DNA of 64,000 nt, taken from assembly GCA_022844475.1 (NCBI GenBank), contig JALHLR010000015.1, forward strand, positions 1 through 64,000, read 5' to 3'. Below are positions 56,441-64,000 of the stretch, piece by piece. The DNA comes from Hyphomonadaceae bacterium (lineage in GTDB: Bacteria; Pseudomonadota; Alphaproteobacteria; Caulobacterales; Hyphomonadaceae). Position 1 is the stretch's first letter. The number at the start of each line of letters is the position of its first letter. The notes under the pieces were generated by a model. It was not told the DNA's origin and made no database searches. It was given only the letters and a program-made list of their open reading frames with translations. A program made the translations under genes and the position numbers.

Positions 56441-56961
56441 GGGCGCGGGTTTCGTGCGTTGCGACGTTGTTTAGCCCGGCGTCGGACACATGCCCTCCTT
56501 CAGGCCGGCATGAACCGCCTGTGGTCCTGTCGTTCTGGATCTCCAGATCAGTGAGGGGGCCGGGGACGCGGGACGTCCCGTGTGCTTTTTGCGACGCTGT
56601 TGCCAGCGCTACCGGTAGACAAGAGGTTCGCAGATCCCGCGTCCCGGCAGGCTCTGGACGGCAGCCCGCGCCCCGCGGCCTGCATTTCATCCGCATGGCG
56701 CCGTTGAGGCTACCCGCGTGTTCAGGACCAGTCCCCGAAAGACATCTCGTCTCGCTGGTTCGAGAGGCTCTTCACGCTCGCCGCCATCCACCCCGCGCCG
56801 TTGAACGGTGATCGGCCGCCCTCCACGCGGGATGGATGAGAGCAGTATCTCACAGGTCAGGACGTGGGGGACGAACGTGTCGGGACTCGTCTGGTTCTGG
56901 AGGCGTTGGGACGGGACGAGACATCTGCCTGCTTGGCATGCGGACGTCGCAAGTCCTCGCC
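56441..56961. other. 521-bp intergenic stretch between convergent genes
   Basis: Several short open frames on both strands lack ribosome sites and recognisable proteins, so I call no gene. The only clear element is the hairpin with T-run at 56566-56590. Otherwise I see nothing specific. Confidence 0.6.
56566..56590 (+). terminator. Possible terminator downstream of sppA
   Basis: ACGCGGGAC and GTCCCGTGT form a near-perfect palindrome (one G-T pair) followed by GCTTTTT. It lies about 125 bases past the sppA stop. Confidence 0.55.
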
Positions 56962-57540
56962 TCAGCAATCGATGCGCTCAATGCCTCCATTGCGCAGGTG
57001 GAAGCAGGCGTCCTGGGGGATATCGAGCATGAGGGTCTGGTCGCGGGCGAGTTGGGCGAAGAGGCCGCGGAGGATGCGGCCGGAGACGCCGTGGGAGATT
57101 GCGATGATGGGGTGGTCCGTCGCGACTGCGTCTTCAAGCCAGCTTTGGAGGCGGGTGTTGAGCGCGTCCCAGCTGTCGCCGCCGGGGGCATTGAAGAACC
57201 AGCTCCAGCGGTTGGGCCCGGCGTCGTAGTCGGGGACCCGTTCGCGGATGTCGTCCTTCAGCATGCCGTCCCATTCACCGAGGCTGATCTCGGCGAGACG
57301 CGCGTCGGTTTCGATGGGAGACGCGAAGGCGCCATGTTCGCGGATGATGCGGGCGGTGTGCTGGGTACGGCCGAGGGGCGAGGCGATGATGCGGACCTCT
57401 TTCGGCGCAATCCGGCCGAGCATCTGCCCGAGGCGGCGGCCCTGCTCTTCGCCAAGCGCAGTGAGCGGGGAATCCATCGCGCCCTGGATGCGGCCTTCGG
57501 CGTTGAACGCGGTCTGCCCATGTCGCACCAACCAGATCAT
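56962..57540 (-). CDS. Histidine phosphatase (phosphoglycerate mutase-like) family protein
   Basis: The ATG at 57540 overlaps the upstream gene stop by four bases. 192 residues with the phospho-His motif VRHGQT (His7), DSPLTALGEEQG, ASPLGRTQHTA, LAEISLGEWDG and second catalytic His in AISHG. It removes phosphate from an unknown small molecule; mutase activity cannot be excluded. Last gene of a three-gene leftward operon with a metallo-hydrolase and a rhodanese-like protein. Confidence 0.9.
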   Translation of the reverse strand: MIWLVRHGQTAFNAEGRIQGAMDSPLTALGEEQGRRLGQMLGRIAPKEVRIIASPLGRTQHTARIIREHGAFASPIETDARLAEISLGEWDGMLKDDIRERVPDYDAGPNRWSWFFNAPGGDSWDALNTRLQSWLEDAVATDHPIIAISHGVSGRILRGLFAQLARDQTLMLDIPQDACFHLRNGGIERIDC

Positions 57541-58430
57541 GCAGCGTGATAGCGCGTGGTGAGATTGAACGGGCCGTCTGCCGTCGCCCTGCCCGCTTCG
57601 ACCAGATGGATCATGTGCGCCAGAACGGAGTGGGCGGCGGGCGCGTGGAGGCGCGCGTCGACGTCCTTGTAGATCACCTTGACCATGTCGAGGATCAGCG
57701 TGTCGCCGGCCTTGAGGCGGGCGACGATGGCCTCCTCGCGTGCGCGGCGATGAGCGACATAGGCGTCGATGAAGGGATTGACGTCCTTCACGGGCGGCCC
57801 GTGCGTGGGCCAGAGCGTGTTGAAGTTGCGCGCGCGGATTTTTGCGAGGCTGCGGTAGTAGTCGCCCATATTGCCGTCGGGCGGCGAGATGACAGTGGTA
57901 GACCAGCCCATGATGTGGTCGCCGGAGAAGAGCGCGTTCTCTTCCTTCAGGGCGTAGCAGACATGGTTGGACATGTGGCCGGGTGTGGTGATCGCTTCCA
58001 GCGTCCAGCCTGATCCGGAGAAGGTCTCGCCGTCCTTCACCAGCACATCGGGCATGAAACCTTCCTGGCCATCTTCCTCTAGCGAGGCGTGGGACATCGT
58101 GCCTGAAGGATCGGGCAGTCCGTAGACCTTGCAGCCGGCCCATTGTGCGAGGGGATGGGCGAGCGGCGAATGGTCGAGATGTGTGTGGGTAGTGAAGACG
58201 TGGGTGATGCGTTCGCCTGTAAGGGCCACTTTCAGTGCTTCGAAGTGGGCGTCGATTGGCGGGCCGGGGTCGATGACGGCGACGTCGCCCTTGCCCACGA
58301 TATAGACGCCGGTGCCGATGAAGGTGAACGGGCCCGGGTTCTGCGCGATCACGCGGCGGATCAGCGGGCTCGCCTGGTCGGCGCGTCCATAGGCGAAGTC
58401 GAGATCGCGGACGAAGGGAATTCCGGCCAC
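57537..58430 (-). CDS. Metallo-beta-lactamase-fold hydrolase
   Basis: A GTG at 58430 preceded by AGAGG, just two bases after the upstream stop, gives 297 residues. The metal motif is THTHLDHSPLA, further ligands are in TPGHMSNH, SGDHIMGW and PTHGPP. The C-terminal winged helix-like part (EEAIVARLKAGDTLI...) resembles LACTB2-type hydrolases. Substrate unknown: thioester or RNA hydrolysis are both possible for this subgroup. Confidence 0.9.
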   Translation of the reverse strand: MAGIPFVRDLDFAYGRADQASPLIRRVIAQNPGPFTFIGTGVYIVGKGDVAVIDPGPPIDAHFEALKVALTGERITHVFTTHTHLDHSPLAHPLAQWAGCKVYGLPDPSGTMSHASLEEDGQEGFMPDVLVKDGETFSGSGWTLEAITTPGHMSNHVCYALKEENALFSGDHIMGWSTTVISPPDGNMGDYYRSLAKIRARNFNTLWPTHGPPVKDVNPFIDAYVAHRRAREEAIVARLKAGDTLILDMVKVIYKDVDARLHAPAAHSVLAHMIHLVEAGRATADGPFNLTTRYHAA

Positions 58431-58432
58431 GT

Positions 58433-58849
58433 CTACCTCTCGCCGAGCCGACGGAGCTGGCCGCGCATGGCGCCCAGATTGTAGCCGACCTCTTGCGCCC
58501 GATCGATGATGTCCTGTGGGTCGACGCCCTCGGACGCCTCCGCCAGCGCCCATGCGGTGACCGAACGGGTGCCTGAGCGGCAATAGGCGAGCGTCTTCGC
58601 GCTGGCGGCCATTACGGCTTTCACAGCGTCGGCGGGTGGCTGGCCCACAAAGGGGGCGTGAACATAGGTCATGCCCTCCTTCCTTGCGGCAGCTTCGATC
58701 TCCTGGGACGTCGGCTGGTTCAGCTCCTCGCCGTCGGGCCGATTGTTGATGATGTGGCGGTAGCCCATGCTGGAGATGGCGGGGATATCGCCCAGCGCGA
58801 TCTGCGGCGCGACGGCAAACCGATGAGAAACCTGCCTGATATCAGCCAT
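58433..58849 (-). CDS. DUF442/Blh-type rhodanese- or phosphatase-like protein
   Basis: 138 residues starting at ATG 58849. It has the family pattern MGYRHIINNRPDGEE and AYCRSGTRS, where Cys90 sits in a six-residue CRSGTR loop like that of rhodaneses. In other bacteria DUF442 domains occur fused or adjacent to metallo-beta-lactamase domains and act in persulfide handling. Here it is directly followed by a separate metallo-hydrolase gene. Confidence 0.87.
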   Translation of the reverse strand: MADIRQVSHRFAVAPQIALGDIPAISSMGYRHIINNRPDGEELNQPTSQEIEAAARKEGMTYVHAPFVGQPPADAVKAVMAASAKTLAYCRSGTRSVTAWALAEASEGVDPQDIIDRAQEVGYNLGAMRGQLRRLGER

Positions 58850-58985
58850 GTTGTTCGATGCCTCTTCTGATCCGCGACAAATGTCCGCTTGCACAACGAC
58901 CTCTAGTTCGCCTCTTATAAGCTGGAGCCTGCGGAGGACGTAACCCCTGTCGACTGACCCGTCCCGTTCTCCGGAATCTTCAGCA

Positions 58986-59939
58986 TTGGCGCGCCTGGCT
59001 TCCCGGATCCCATGGGCCTATGTGGGGCGTCGCTTGCTGGCGGCCATTCCCACCATGCTGGTGATCATCACCGTCGTTTTCTTCATGCTGCGTGCGGCGC
59101 CAGGGAACCCGTACTCGGCCGAGCGCATGCTGACGCCGGCGGTGGAGGCGAATCTGAAGGCCAGCCTTGGCCTCGATAAGCCGCTGCACGAGCAGTATTT
59201 TGAGTATGTGGGCAAGGTGGTGCAGGGCGATCTTGGACCCTCCATGGTCTTCTACGACAAGGATGTAAGCGAACTGCTGGGCGAGGGCCTGCCGGTGTCG
59301 CTGACCATCGGGCTGCTTTCCATTACCATTGCCCTGTTCTTTGGTGTCCTGCTCGGCGTGCTGGCGGCGATACGGCAGAATTCGCTGGCCGACTATTCGG
59401 TGATGAGCATCGCGATGGTCGGGATCTCTATCCCGACCTTCGTGACGGGACCGCTGCTGGCCATGGTGTTCGGGGTCTATCTCAACTGGTTTGCGGCAGG
59501 TGGGCTCGACCTGGGGCGGATGAATTTCCACAACCTGTTCCTGCCGGTGCTGACGCTGTCGCTGCCGCAGGTGGCGATCATCTCGCGGCTGATGCGCGCA
59601 TCGATGGTGGAGGTCCTGCGGTCGAACTTCATCCGGACGGCGCGGGCGAAGGGGATAAGCGAGACGCGCATCCTCCTGCGCCATGCGGCGCCTGCGGCGA
59701 TCCTGCCGGTGGTGAGCTATCTCGGGCCTGCGATCGTGGGCGTGATCACGGGGTCGGTGGTGATCGAGACGGTGTTCACCCTGCCCGGCGTTGGCGCGTC
59801 CTTCATCGAGGGCGCGATGACGCGCGACTATACCCGCGTGATGGGGGCCGTCATCCTGTATGGCGGGCTGATCATCGCGCTGAACCTGATCGCCGACGTG
59901 CTCTATGCGATCCTCGATCCGCGGGTGCGCTACTCATGA
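58986..59939 (+). CDS. oppB: Peptide/oligopeptide ABC transporter permease (DppB/OppB)
   Basis: 317 residues starting at a TTG (58986) without a clear ribosome site. The N-terminus YVGRRLLAAIPTMLVIITVVFF, the FMLRAAPGNP segment and the EAA loop FIRTARAKGISETRILLRHAAPAA are typical of the DppB/OppB permeases. With the next gene it forms the channel of a peptide importer. The binding protein probably is the 62929 gene; ATPase subunits are not in the window. Confidence 0.94.
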   Translation: MARLASRIPWAYVGRRLLAAIPTMLVIITVVFFMLRAAPGNPYSAERMLTPAVEANLKASLGLDKPLHEQYFEYVGKVVQGDLGPSMVFYDKDVSELLGEGLPVSLTIGLLSITIALFFGVLLGVLAAIRQNSLADYSVMSIAMVGISIPTFVTGPLLAMVFGVYLNWFAAGGLDLGRMNFHNLFLPVLTLSLPQVAIISRLMRASMVEVLRSNFIRTARAKGISETRILLRHAAPAAILPVVSYLGPAIVGVITGSVVIETVFTLPGVGASFIEGAMTRDYTRVMGAVILYGGLIIALNLIADVLYAILDPRVRYS

Positions 59940-60838
59940 TGATGGCTGTCGTTCCCGGCTCTACCGCCGATGTGTTGAACAAGTCCGCCGTGAAGGGGCG
60001 GTCGCTGTGGGATGATTCCCGCCGGCGGCTGTTCGCGAACAAAGCGGCGGTGGCGGGGATGATCCTGCTGGCCTTGCTGACGCTGGTCGCATTCATCGGG
60101 CCGCTGGTTTGGCCGCACTCCTACGAGTACCAGTATCAGGACAGGCTCGGAATCGCGCCGACGTCCGAGAACATGCACTGGCTGGGGACTGACATTCTCG
60201 GGCGGGACATGGTGGCGCGGCTGCTGATCGGCCTGCAGATCTCGCTGGCGGTTGGATTCATTGCAACTTTCGTCTCACTGGTTATCGGCGTGGCGTGGGG
60301 CGCGGTGGCCGGGTTTGCGGGCGGGCGCGTCGATCAGTTCATGATGCGTATCGTCGATGTCCTTTATGCGGTGCCGTTCATCTTCTTCGTTATCCTGGTG
60401 ACGGTGGTGTTCGGCCGGCACATCTTTCTGATCTTCCTCGCTATCGGCGCGGTGGAGTGGATGACGATGGCGCGGATCGTGCGCGGGCAGACGCTGGCGC
60501 TGAAGCAGAAGGAATTCGTCGAGGCTGCGCGGGCGGCGGGCGTGAAGCCGCTGGGCATCATTGTGCGGCACATCCTGCCGAACCTGCTCGGGCCGGTGGC
60601 GGTCTATGTGACGCTGACCATGCCGGTGGTGATTCTGCAGGAGAGCTTTCTCTCGTTCATCGGGTTGGGCGTGAACGAGCCGCTGACGTCGCTGGGGCAG
60701 CTGATCTCGGCGGGGCAGAAGGAGTTTGCCTATCCATGGCTGCTGTTTGCGCCGGCGGCGCTGATGGTGGTGACGCTGTTCTCGCTGAACTTCATCGGCG
60801 ACGGGCTACGGGATGCGTTTGATCCGAAGGATCGCTAG
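59936..60838 (+). CDS. oppC: Peptide/oligopeptide ABC transporter permease (DppC/OppC)
   Basis: 300 residues with a four-base ATGA overlap with the first permease gene. Typical features are LFANKAAVAGMILLALL, HWLGTDILGRDMVARLL, and the EAA loop FVEAARAAGVKPLGIIVRHILPN. Second half of the peptide channel. Confidence 0.95.
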   Translation: MMMAVVPGSTADVLNKSAVKGRSLWDDSRRRLFANKAAVAGMILLALLTLVAFIGPLVWPHSYEYQYQDRLGIAPTSENMHWLGTDILGRDMVARLLIGLQISLAVGFIATFVSLVIGVAWGAVAGFAGGRVDQFMMRIVDVLYAVPFIFFVILVTVVFGRHIFLIFLAIGAVEWMTMARIVRGQTLALKQKEFVEAARAAGVKPLGIIVRHILPNLLGPVAVYVTLTMPVVILQESFLSFIGLGVNEPLTSLGQLISAGQKEFAYPWLLFAPAALMVVTLFSLNFIGDGLRDAFDPKDR

Positions 60839-60853
60839 CGCGGGAAGCCCGCC

Positions 60854-61399
60854 CTACGCCATCGCCCGCGCCGGGAGGAAGCGGCTGTTGCGGAGCAGGG
60901 CTGCAGAGATCAGAGAGATGACCACGCCGATTGGAAACATCTCGGCGAAGGTGATGGCTATGCGGATGGCCGGATTGGCGTACATGGCCGCGAAGCCCTG
61001 ACCTTCCTTCGTGATCTGCTGGATCCTCTCGGGCGTCGCGCCGGATGCGCGGGCCTGCTCGATCATTGCTTCGAAATAGACGCTCGCGAAGTCGAACTTC
61101 GTGACGGCGAGACTGATCTCCCAGGCGATAACCCAGCCCAGGCTGGCGACGGCGCTGATGGCGAGGCCCATGCCGAGCGCCGGAAGAAACCTGATGACGC
61201 CGCCGAGCACCTTGTCACGATAGTGCTTCACGCCGAGGAATACGCCGGTCAGGGCGACCAGCATCGTGGTGTAGCCGATGACCGCGCCATTCTCGGGTAT
61301 GGCGCCGCCAGCTGGATCGAAGGCGAGCATGCCCCACAGGAGCGGTGCGCCAACGATCAGCGCACCGGGCACGCCATATAGAAGGATAAGCCTGAGCAT
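60854..61399 (-). CDS. DUF4199 membrane protein
   Basis: 181 residues with four hydrophobic helices (about 3-22, 40-60, 70-95 and 146-168) and an amphipathic helix with KFDFASVYFEAMIEQARASG between the third and fourth. The pattern fits DUF4199, a family of unknown function. It follows a VOC protein gene by 12 bases and ends 15 bases from the convergent oppC. Confidence 0.85.
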   Translation of the reverse strand: MLRLILLYGVPGALIVGAPLLWGMLAFDPAGGAIPENGAVIGYTTMLVALTGVFLGVKHYRDKVLGGVIRFLPALGMGLAISAVASLGWVIAWEISLAVTKFDFASVYFEAMIEQARASGATPERIQQITKEGQGFAAMYANPAIRIAITFAEMFPIGVVISLISAALLRNSRFLPARAMA

Positions 61400-61411
61400 G
61401 TGGGGTCTCTC

Positions 61412-61765
61412 CTACGGGATTCTGGGCTGGTCGCCGTTCATCTCGACAAGGCCAAGATGGTTGCCGGCAGGGTCAGCGAAGAGGCCTAGGACGACGACGC
61501 CCTTCACCTCGAATCGCGGGGCGTTGATGGCGCCACCGGCTGCGACAACTTTCGCGAGGGTCTCCGTCACATCGGGCACGCCGAAATAGATCATGCAGCT
61601 GGCCGGGTCAGTTCGCAGGAACCCGTTCAGGCTGGGCGACACGACGGGAACGGAAACGTGACCGGTGGGTGCGCTTTCCCAGCCGAAGACGTCGGCGAAG
61701 AACTGTCGCTGACGGGGCAGATCGGGACCTGCGATGTCGAAGAAGACGATTGGCGCGGCGCTCAT
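61412..61765 (-). CDS. VOC (glyoxalase/bleomycin-resistance-like) protein
   Basis: 117 residues with the VOC beta-alpha-beta-beta-beta pattern: PIVFFDIAGPDLPRQRQFFADVFGW, CMIYFGVPDVTETLAKVVAAGG, LGLFADPAGNHLGLVE. Glu near the end could be a metal ligand, but the first-half ligand is not obvious, so the protein may bind rather than convert a ligand. Member of a four-gene leftward operon. Confidence 0.88.
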   Translation of the reverse strand: MSAAPIVFFDIAGPDLPRQRQFFADVFGWESAPTGHVSVPVVSPSLNGFLRTDPASCMIYFGVPDVTETLAKVVAAGGAINAPRFEVKGVVVLGLFADPAGNHLGLVEMNGDQPRIP

Positions 61766-61882
61766 GGTGCGATCCCCTCTGCGTTTGTCTGGATGAGAGA
61801 AGGTGCCGGCCCCGCGTCACCGCAATCGCCCGAACGGGTGATCTGCGCAAAATCCTCTGAAATTCCAGCGTTACAGACGATG

Positions 61883-62299
61883 TTACCTGAGCATGCCGAG
61901 CTCACGCGCACGCAGGATCGCCTCGGTCCGTCGCCTCACCTCCAGCTTGCTGTAGAGTTTGGCGACATGGCTCTTCACCGTATTGGGCGAGACACCGAGT
62001 GTGCTGGCGATCTCCTTGTTTGAGCGACCCGCGGCCAGGAGCTCCAGCACCTGGAATTCGCGGTCGCTGATGCCCAGCGTGCCCCGCACCTGCTCGTTGG
62101 GGACGAAGCCCTCGCCGACAGGCTGGCGCGGCATCAGCCGCATACCCACCCAAACGCCGAGCGCCAGAAAACCGGCGGCGAGCAGGCCTATGTACAGCTC
62201 GCCGGGGTGGGCGCGAACGAGAAGCTGGAACTCGATCCACTGGAGACCAAGGGCCGCAACGCCAAGCAGGCCGCCATAGATCAGGATCGTTCGCCACAT
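61883..62299 (-). CDS. Membrane-bound LuxR-type transcriptional regulator
   Basis: 138 residues: two transmembrane helices (about 5-25 and 36-56) followed by a LuxR/GerE helix-turn-helix (LGISDREFQVLELLAAGRSNKEIASTLGVSPNTVKSHVAKLYSKLEV). There is no receiver or autoinducer domain, so sensing, if any, is through the membrane helices. It may control its own operon with the VOC and DUF4199 genes. Confidence 0.9.
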   Translation of the reverse strand: MWRTILIYGGLLGVAALGLQWIEFQLLVRAHPGELYIGLLAAGFLALGVWVGMRLMPRQPVGEGFVPNEQVRGTLGISDREFQVLELLAAGRSNKEIASTLGVSPNTVKSHVAKLYSKLEVRRRTEAILRARELGMLR

Positions 62300-62311
62300 C
62301 TCGCGCCTGCC

Positions 62312-62812
62312 CTATTTCACGCGGCGCACGCGTATGGACCTGCCCGCCTCGATCCGCATCAGGAAGCTGCCCAGGGCCGCCGCCTTGATCTCGGCTGTCA
62401 CGGGAAGGGCGCCGAGGCGGCCAACTTTCTCGGTTTCGATCTGGTCCCAGACCTGCCCGATTTCCAGCGTAAATCGGTACTTACCGTCGGCTCGCTTCGC
62501 GGCAGTCGCGATTGTCACCTGAACAGTATCGAGCTGTTCCGTAGCCTTGGGCACGGCGGCGCGGGCGATGTCGGAGGCTTCCGGCCTCCTGAAGCCGAAC
62601 GCCTGCTCGCCCGCCTCGGCGACACCTCCGGTCGTCTCCGCCTGCCTCAGGCCAGCGATGGCCGCATCGTAGCAGGTCAGCCGTTCATCCACCCTCTGCA
62701 GGCTAGCGCATGCGTAGACCTTCGCGAGCGGCGCCTCCTGCGCAAACGCGGCTCCAGCGACCAGCACTCCGGCGCACAGAAAGATGATCACGCGCATGCG
62801 AACACTCGTCAT
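62312..62812 (-). CDS. Exported hypothetical protein, about 166 aa
   Basis: A signal peptide (MRVIIFLCAGVLVAGAAFAQ) is followed by KVYACASLQRVDERLTCYDAAIAGL, a Cys pair pattern seen in many small exported proteins. The remainder is a beta-rich segment. Start is uncertain among 62830 (TTG), 62812 and 62797; I use 62812. Its stop is 12 bases before the LuxR-type gene, so it likely leads that operon. Function unknown. Confidence 0.68.
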   Translation of the reverse strand: MTSVRMRVIIFLCAGVLVAGAAFAQEAPLAKVYACASLQRVDERLTCYDAAIAGLRQAETTGGVAEAGEQAFGFRRPEASDIARAAVPKATEQLDTVQVTIATAAKRADGKYRFTLEIGQVWDQIETEKVGRLGALPVTAEIKAAALGSFLMRIEAGRSIRVRRVK

Positions 62813-62928
62813 TGGGCACGAAGAGCGCAAAGCCCTTCCAATCCGAGGCGGTCTGACGCTAGGTTCCTACCCGAAAAGCCGACCGCGTGCACGCCTGTGC
62901 ATCGGTTTGCACGAAAGAGGAGTTCTTG

Positions 62929-64000
62929 ATGCGCCTGAAGTTCCCGTTGCTGGCGAGCGTTTTCGCCGCTGCGCTTGCGTTGACGGCGTGTGGAGGGGAT
63001 TCGGGACAGACCACGTCCGAACGGTTCACGCGCGGGATTGGCGCGCAGCCCAAATCGCTGGACCCGCAGAAGGTGGAGGGGACGTGGGCCAATGACGTGA
63101 TCGGCGACATGTTCATCGGGTTGTTCACTGAGGACGCCAAGGCCATTCCCGTCCCGGGCGTTGCCGAGTCATGGACCGTCTCTGAGGATGGCCTCACCTG
63201 GACGATCAAGCTGAAGCAGACAGCTTGGTCGGACGGCGAAGCCCTGACAGCCGATGATTTCGTGTTCTCGTTCCAGCGCCTGTTCGATCCGAACGAGGCG
63301 GAAATCGCCTATGCGTCGATCCAGTACGGCATCAAGAATGGCCGCGCCGCCAAGGAGGGACAGGTTCCGAAGGAACAGGTGGGCGTTCGTGCGATCGACG
63401 ACTACACACTGGAAATCCAGCTCGAATACCCCATGCCGCATCTGCCCGGGCTGCTGAAGCACTACACGGCCTTCCCGCTTCCCCGGCACGCGGTCGAGAA
63501 GTTCGGCGACAAGTGGACGACCCCCGAGAACTACGTCGTCAATGGCCCCTACAAGCTGGCCGAGATGCGCCAGAACGATTTCATCCGCGCTGTGAAGAAC
63601 GAGACGTTTGCCGGTGCGGATGATCTCTGTTTCTCGGAGGTGATCTATCTTCCGGTCAACGACCATGACGCCATGGTGCGCCGCGCGATGGCGGGCGAGA
63701 TCGACATGAACAACTCCTTCCCGTCGGGTCAGCTGGAAGTCACACAGAAGAACCTGCCGGGCTGGCCGCGTATCTCGCCGATGATGGCGACGACCTATGT
63801 GGTGACCAACACGCAGAAAGAGCCTTTCAATGATGCGCGCGTGCGCAAGGCCATCGCACTGGCGATGGACCGCGAGCACATCACGCAGAACGTGCTGAAA
63901 GGCGGTCAGATTCCGGCCTACAGCTTCGTGCCGGCTGCGATCGCCAACTACACGCCGGCGGAGTTCGACTGGAAGTCGCTGCCAAGGCCAGAGCGGCTGG
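62929..64000 (+). CDS. oppA: Peptide-binding lipoprotein OppA/DppA (SBP_bac_5), 3' end outside window
   Basis: The ATG at 62929 has GAGGAG upstream. A lipoprotein signal ends LTACGGD. The mature part shows the family landmarks IGAQPKSLDPQKVEG, VAESWTVSEDGLTWTIKL, WSDGEALTADDFVFSFQRLFDP, and VRKAIALAMDREHI. It is open to the last base, about 357 codons in. It probably serves the permeases at 58986-60838 even though a leftward operon lies between. Confidence 0.94.
   Translation, partial: MRLKFPLLASVFAAALALTACGGDSGQTTSERFTRGIGAQPKSLDPQKVEGTWANDVIGDMFIGLFTEDAKAIPVPGVAESWTVSEDGLTWTIKLKQTAWSDGEALTADDFVFSFQRLFDPNEAEIAYASIQYGIKNGRAAKEGQVPKEQVGVRAIDDYTLEIQLEYPMPHLPGLLKHYTAFPLPRHAVEKFGDKWTTPENYVVNGPYKLAEMRQNDFIRAVKNETFAGADDLCFSEVIYLPVNDHDAMVRRAMAGEIDMNNSFPSGQLEVTQKNLPGWPRISPMMATTYVVTNTQKEPFNDARVRKAIALAMDREHITQNVLKGGQIPAYSFVPAAIANYTPAEFDWKSLPRPERL

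Noticed and set aside
56413-56968. Short open frames on both strands after sppA
   Set aside because: No ribosome site, low-complexity product, and mutual overlap.

Overview
The window is high-GC bacterial DNA, almost fully coding. Gene content points to an alphaproteobacterium: a MucR/Ros-type regulator, DUF2336 and PAS_5-like proteins, a hybrid histidine-kinase family typical of Caulobacterales, and CcmF/G/H/I cytochrome c maturation. My best guess is a Caulobacterales/Hyphomonadaceae-type, probably aquatic organism. That placement is inference from gene content; no database search was possible.

Layout. 1-7.6 kb: tail of a membrane protein, two exported hypothetical proteins, a large TIR-transmembrane-MORN protein, a membrane histidine kinase, sufE and a small membrane protein. 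7.8-11.6 kb: the phosphate uptake operon pstSCAB, without phoU. 12-14.6 kb: a tandem universal stress protein, a zinc-ribbon protein, a PAS protein and a MucR regulator whose second zinc-ligand His is Arg. 14.7-22.5 kb (minus strand): a nine-gene Mrp/Mnh-like cation/proton antiporter operon with three D-type subunits and a fused MbhD/MbhE/MnhB subunit. 22.5-25.5 kb: a DUF2336 protein, a membrane protein and an unusual ribbon-helix-helix/transmembrane/EF-hand protein. 25.7-32.7 kb: a MaoC hydratase, oligopeptidase B, a TetR regulator, a lipoprotein sulfatase overlapping its own lipoprotein formylglycine-generating enzyme, and a divergent LpqC-type esterase. 33-39.3 kb: an autotransporter, a patatin lipoprotein and succinate-semialdehyde dehydrogenase.

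39.4-54.1 kb is the most striking part: two divergent gene sets that look like one electron-transfer system. Leftward: a cytochrome b-like membrane protein, a 24-heme periplasmic cytochrome, a second cytochrome with 19 CXXCH motifs plus one CX3CH, and an outer-membrane barrel protein. In the second cytochrome, sixteen consecutive heme motifs are spaced exactly 23 residues apart. Rightward: ccmFGHI, a membrane-anchored ferredoxin/FAD-NAD(P) oxidoreductase, and a cytochrome c-fused PQQ-type sugar dehydrogenase lipoprotein. Together they could carry electrons between quinone or NAD(P)H pools and the outside of the cell; direction and substrate are unknown.

54.2-64 kb: divergent tRNA-Gln(UUG) and tRNA-Pro(CGG) genes with encoded CCA, sppA, a histidine phosphatase/metallo-beta-lactamase/rhodanese-like operon, Opp/Dpp peptide permease genes, a four-gene leftward operon with a membrane-bound LuxR-type regulator, and the start of the peptide-binding protein gene, which runs off the window end. 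I saw no insertion sequence, phage, integrase or CRISPR array.
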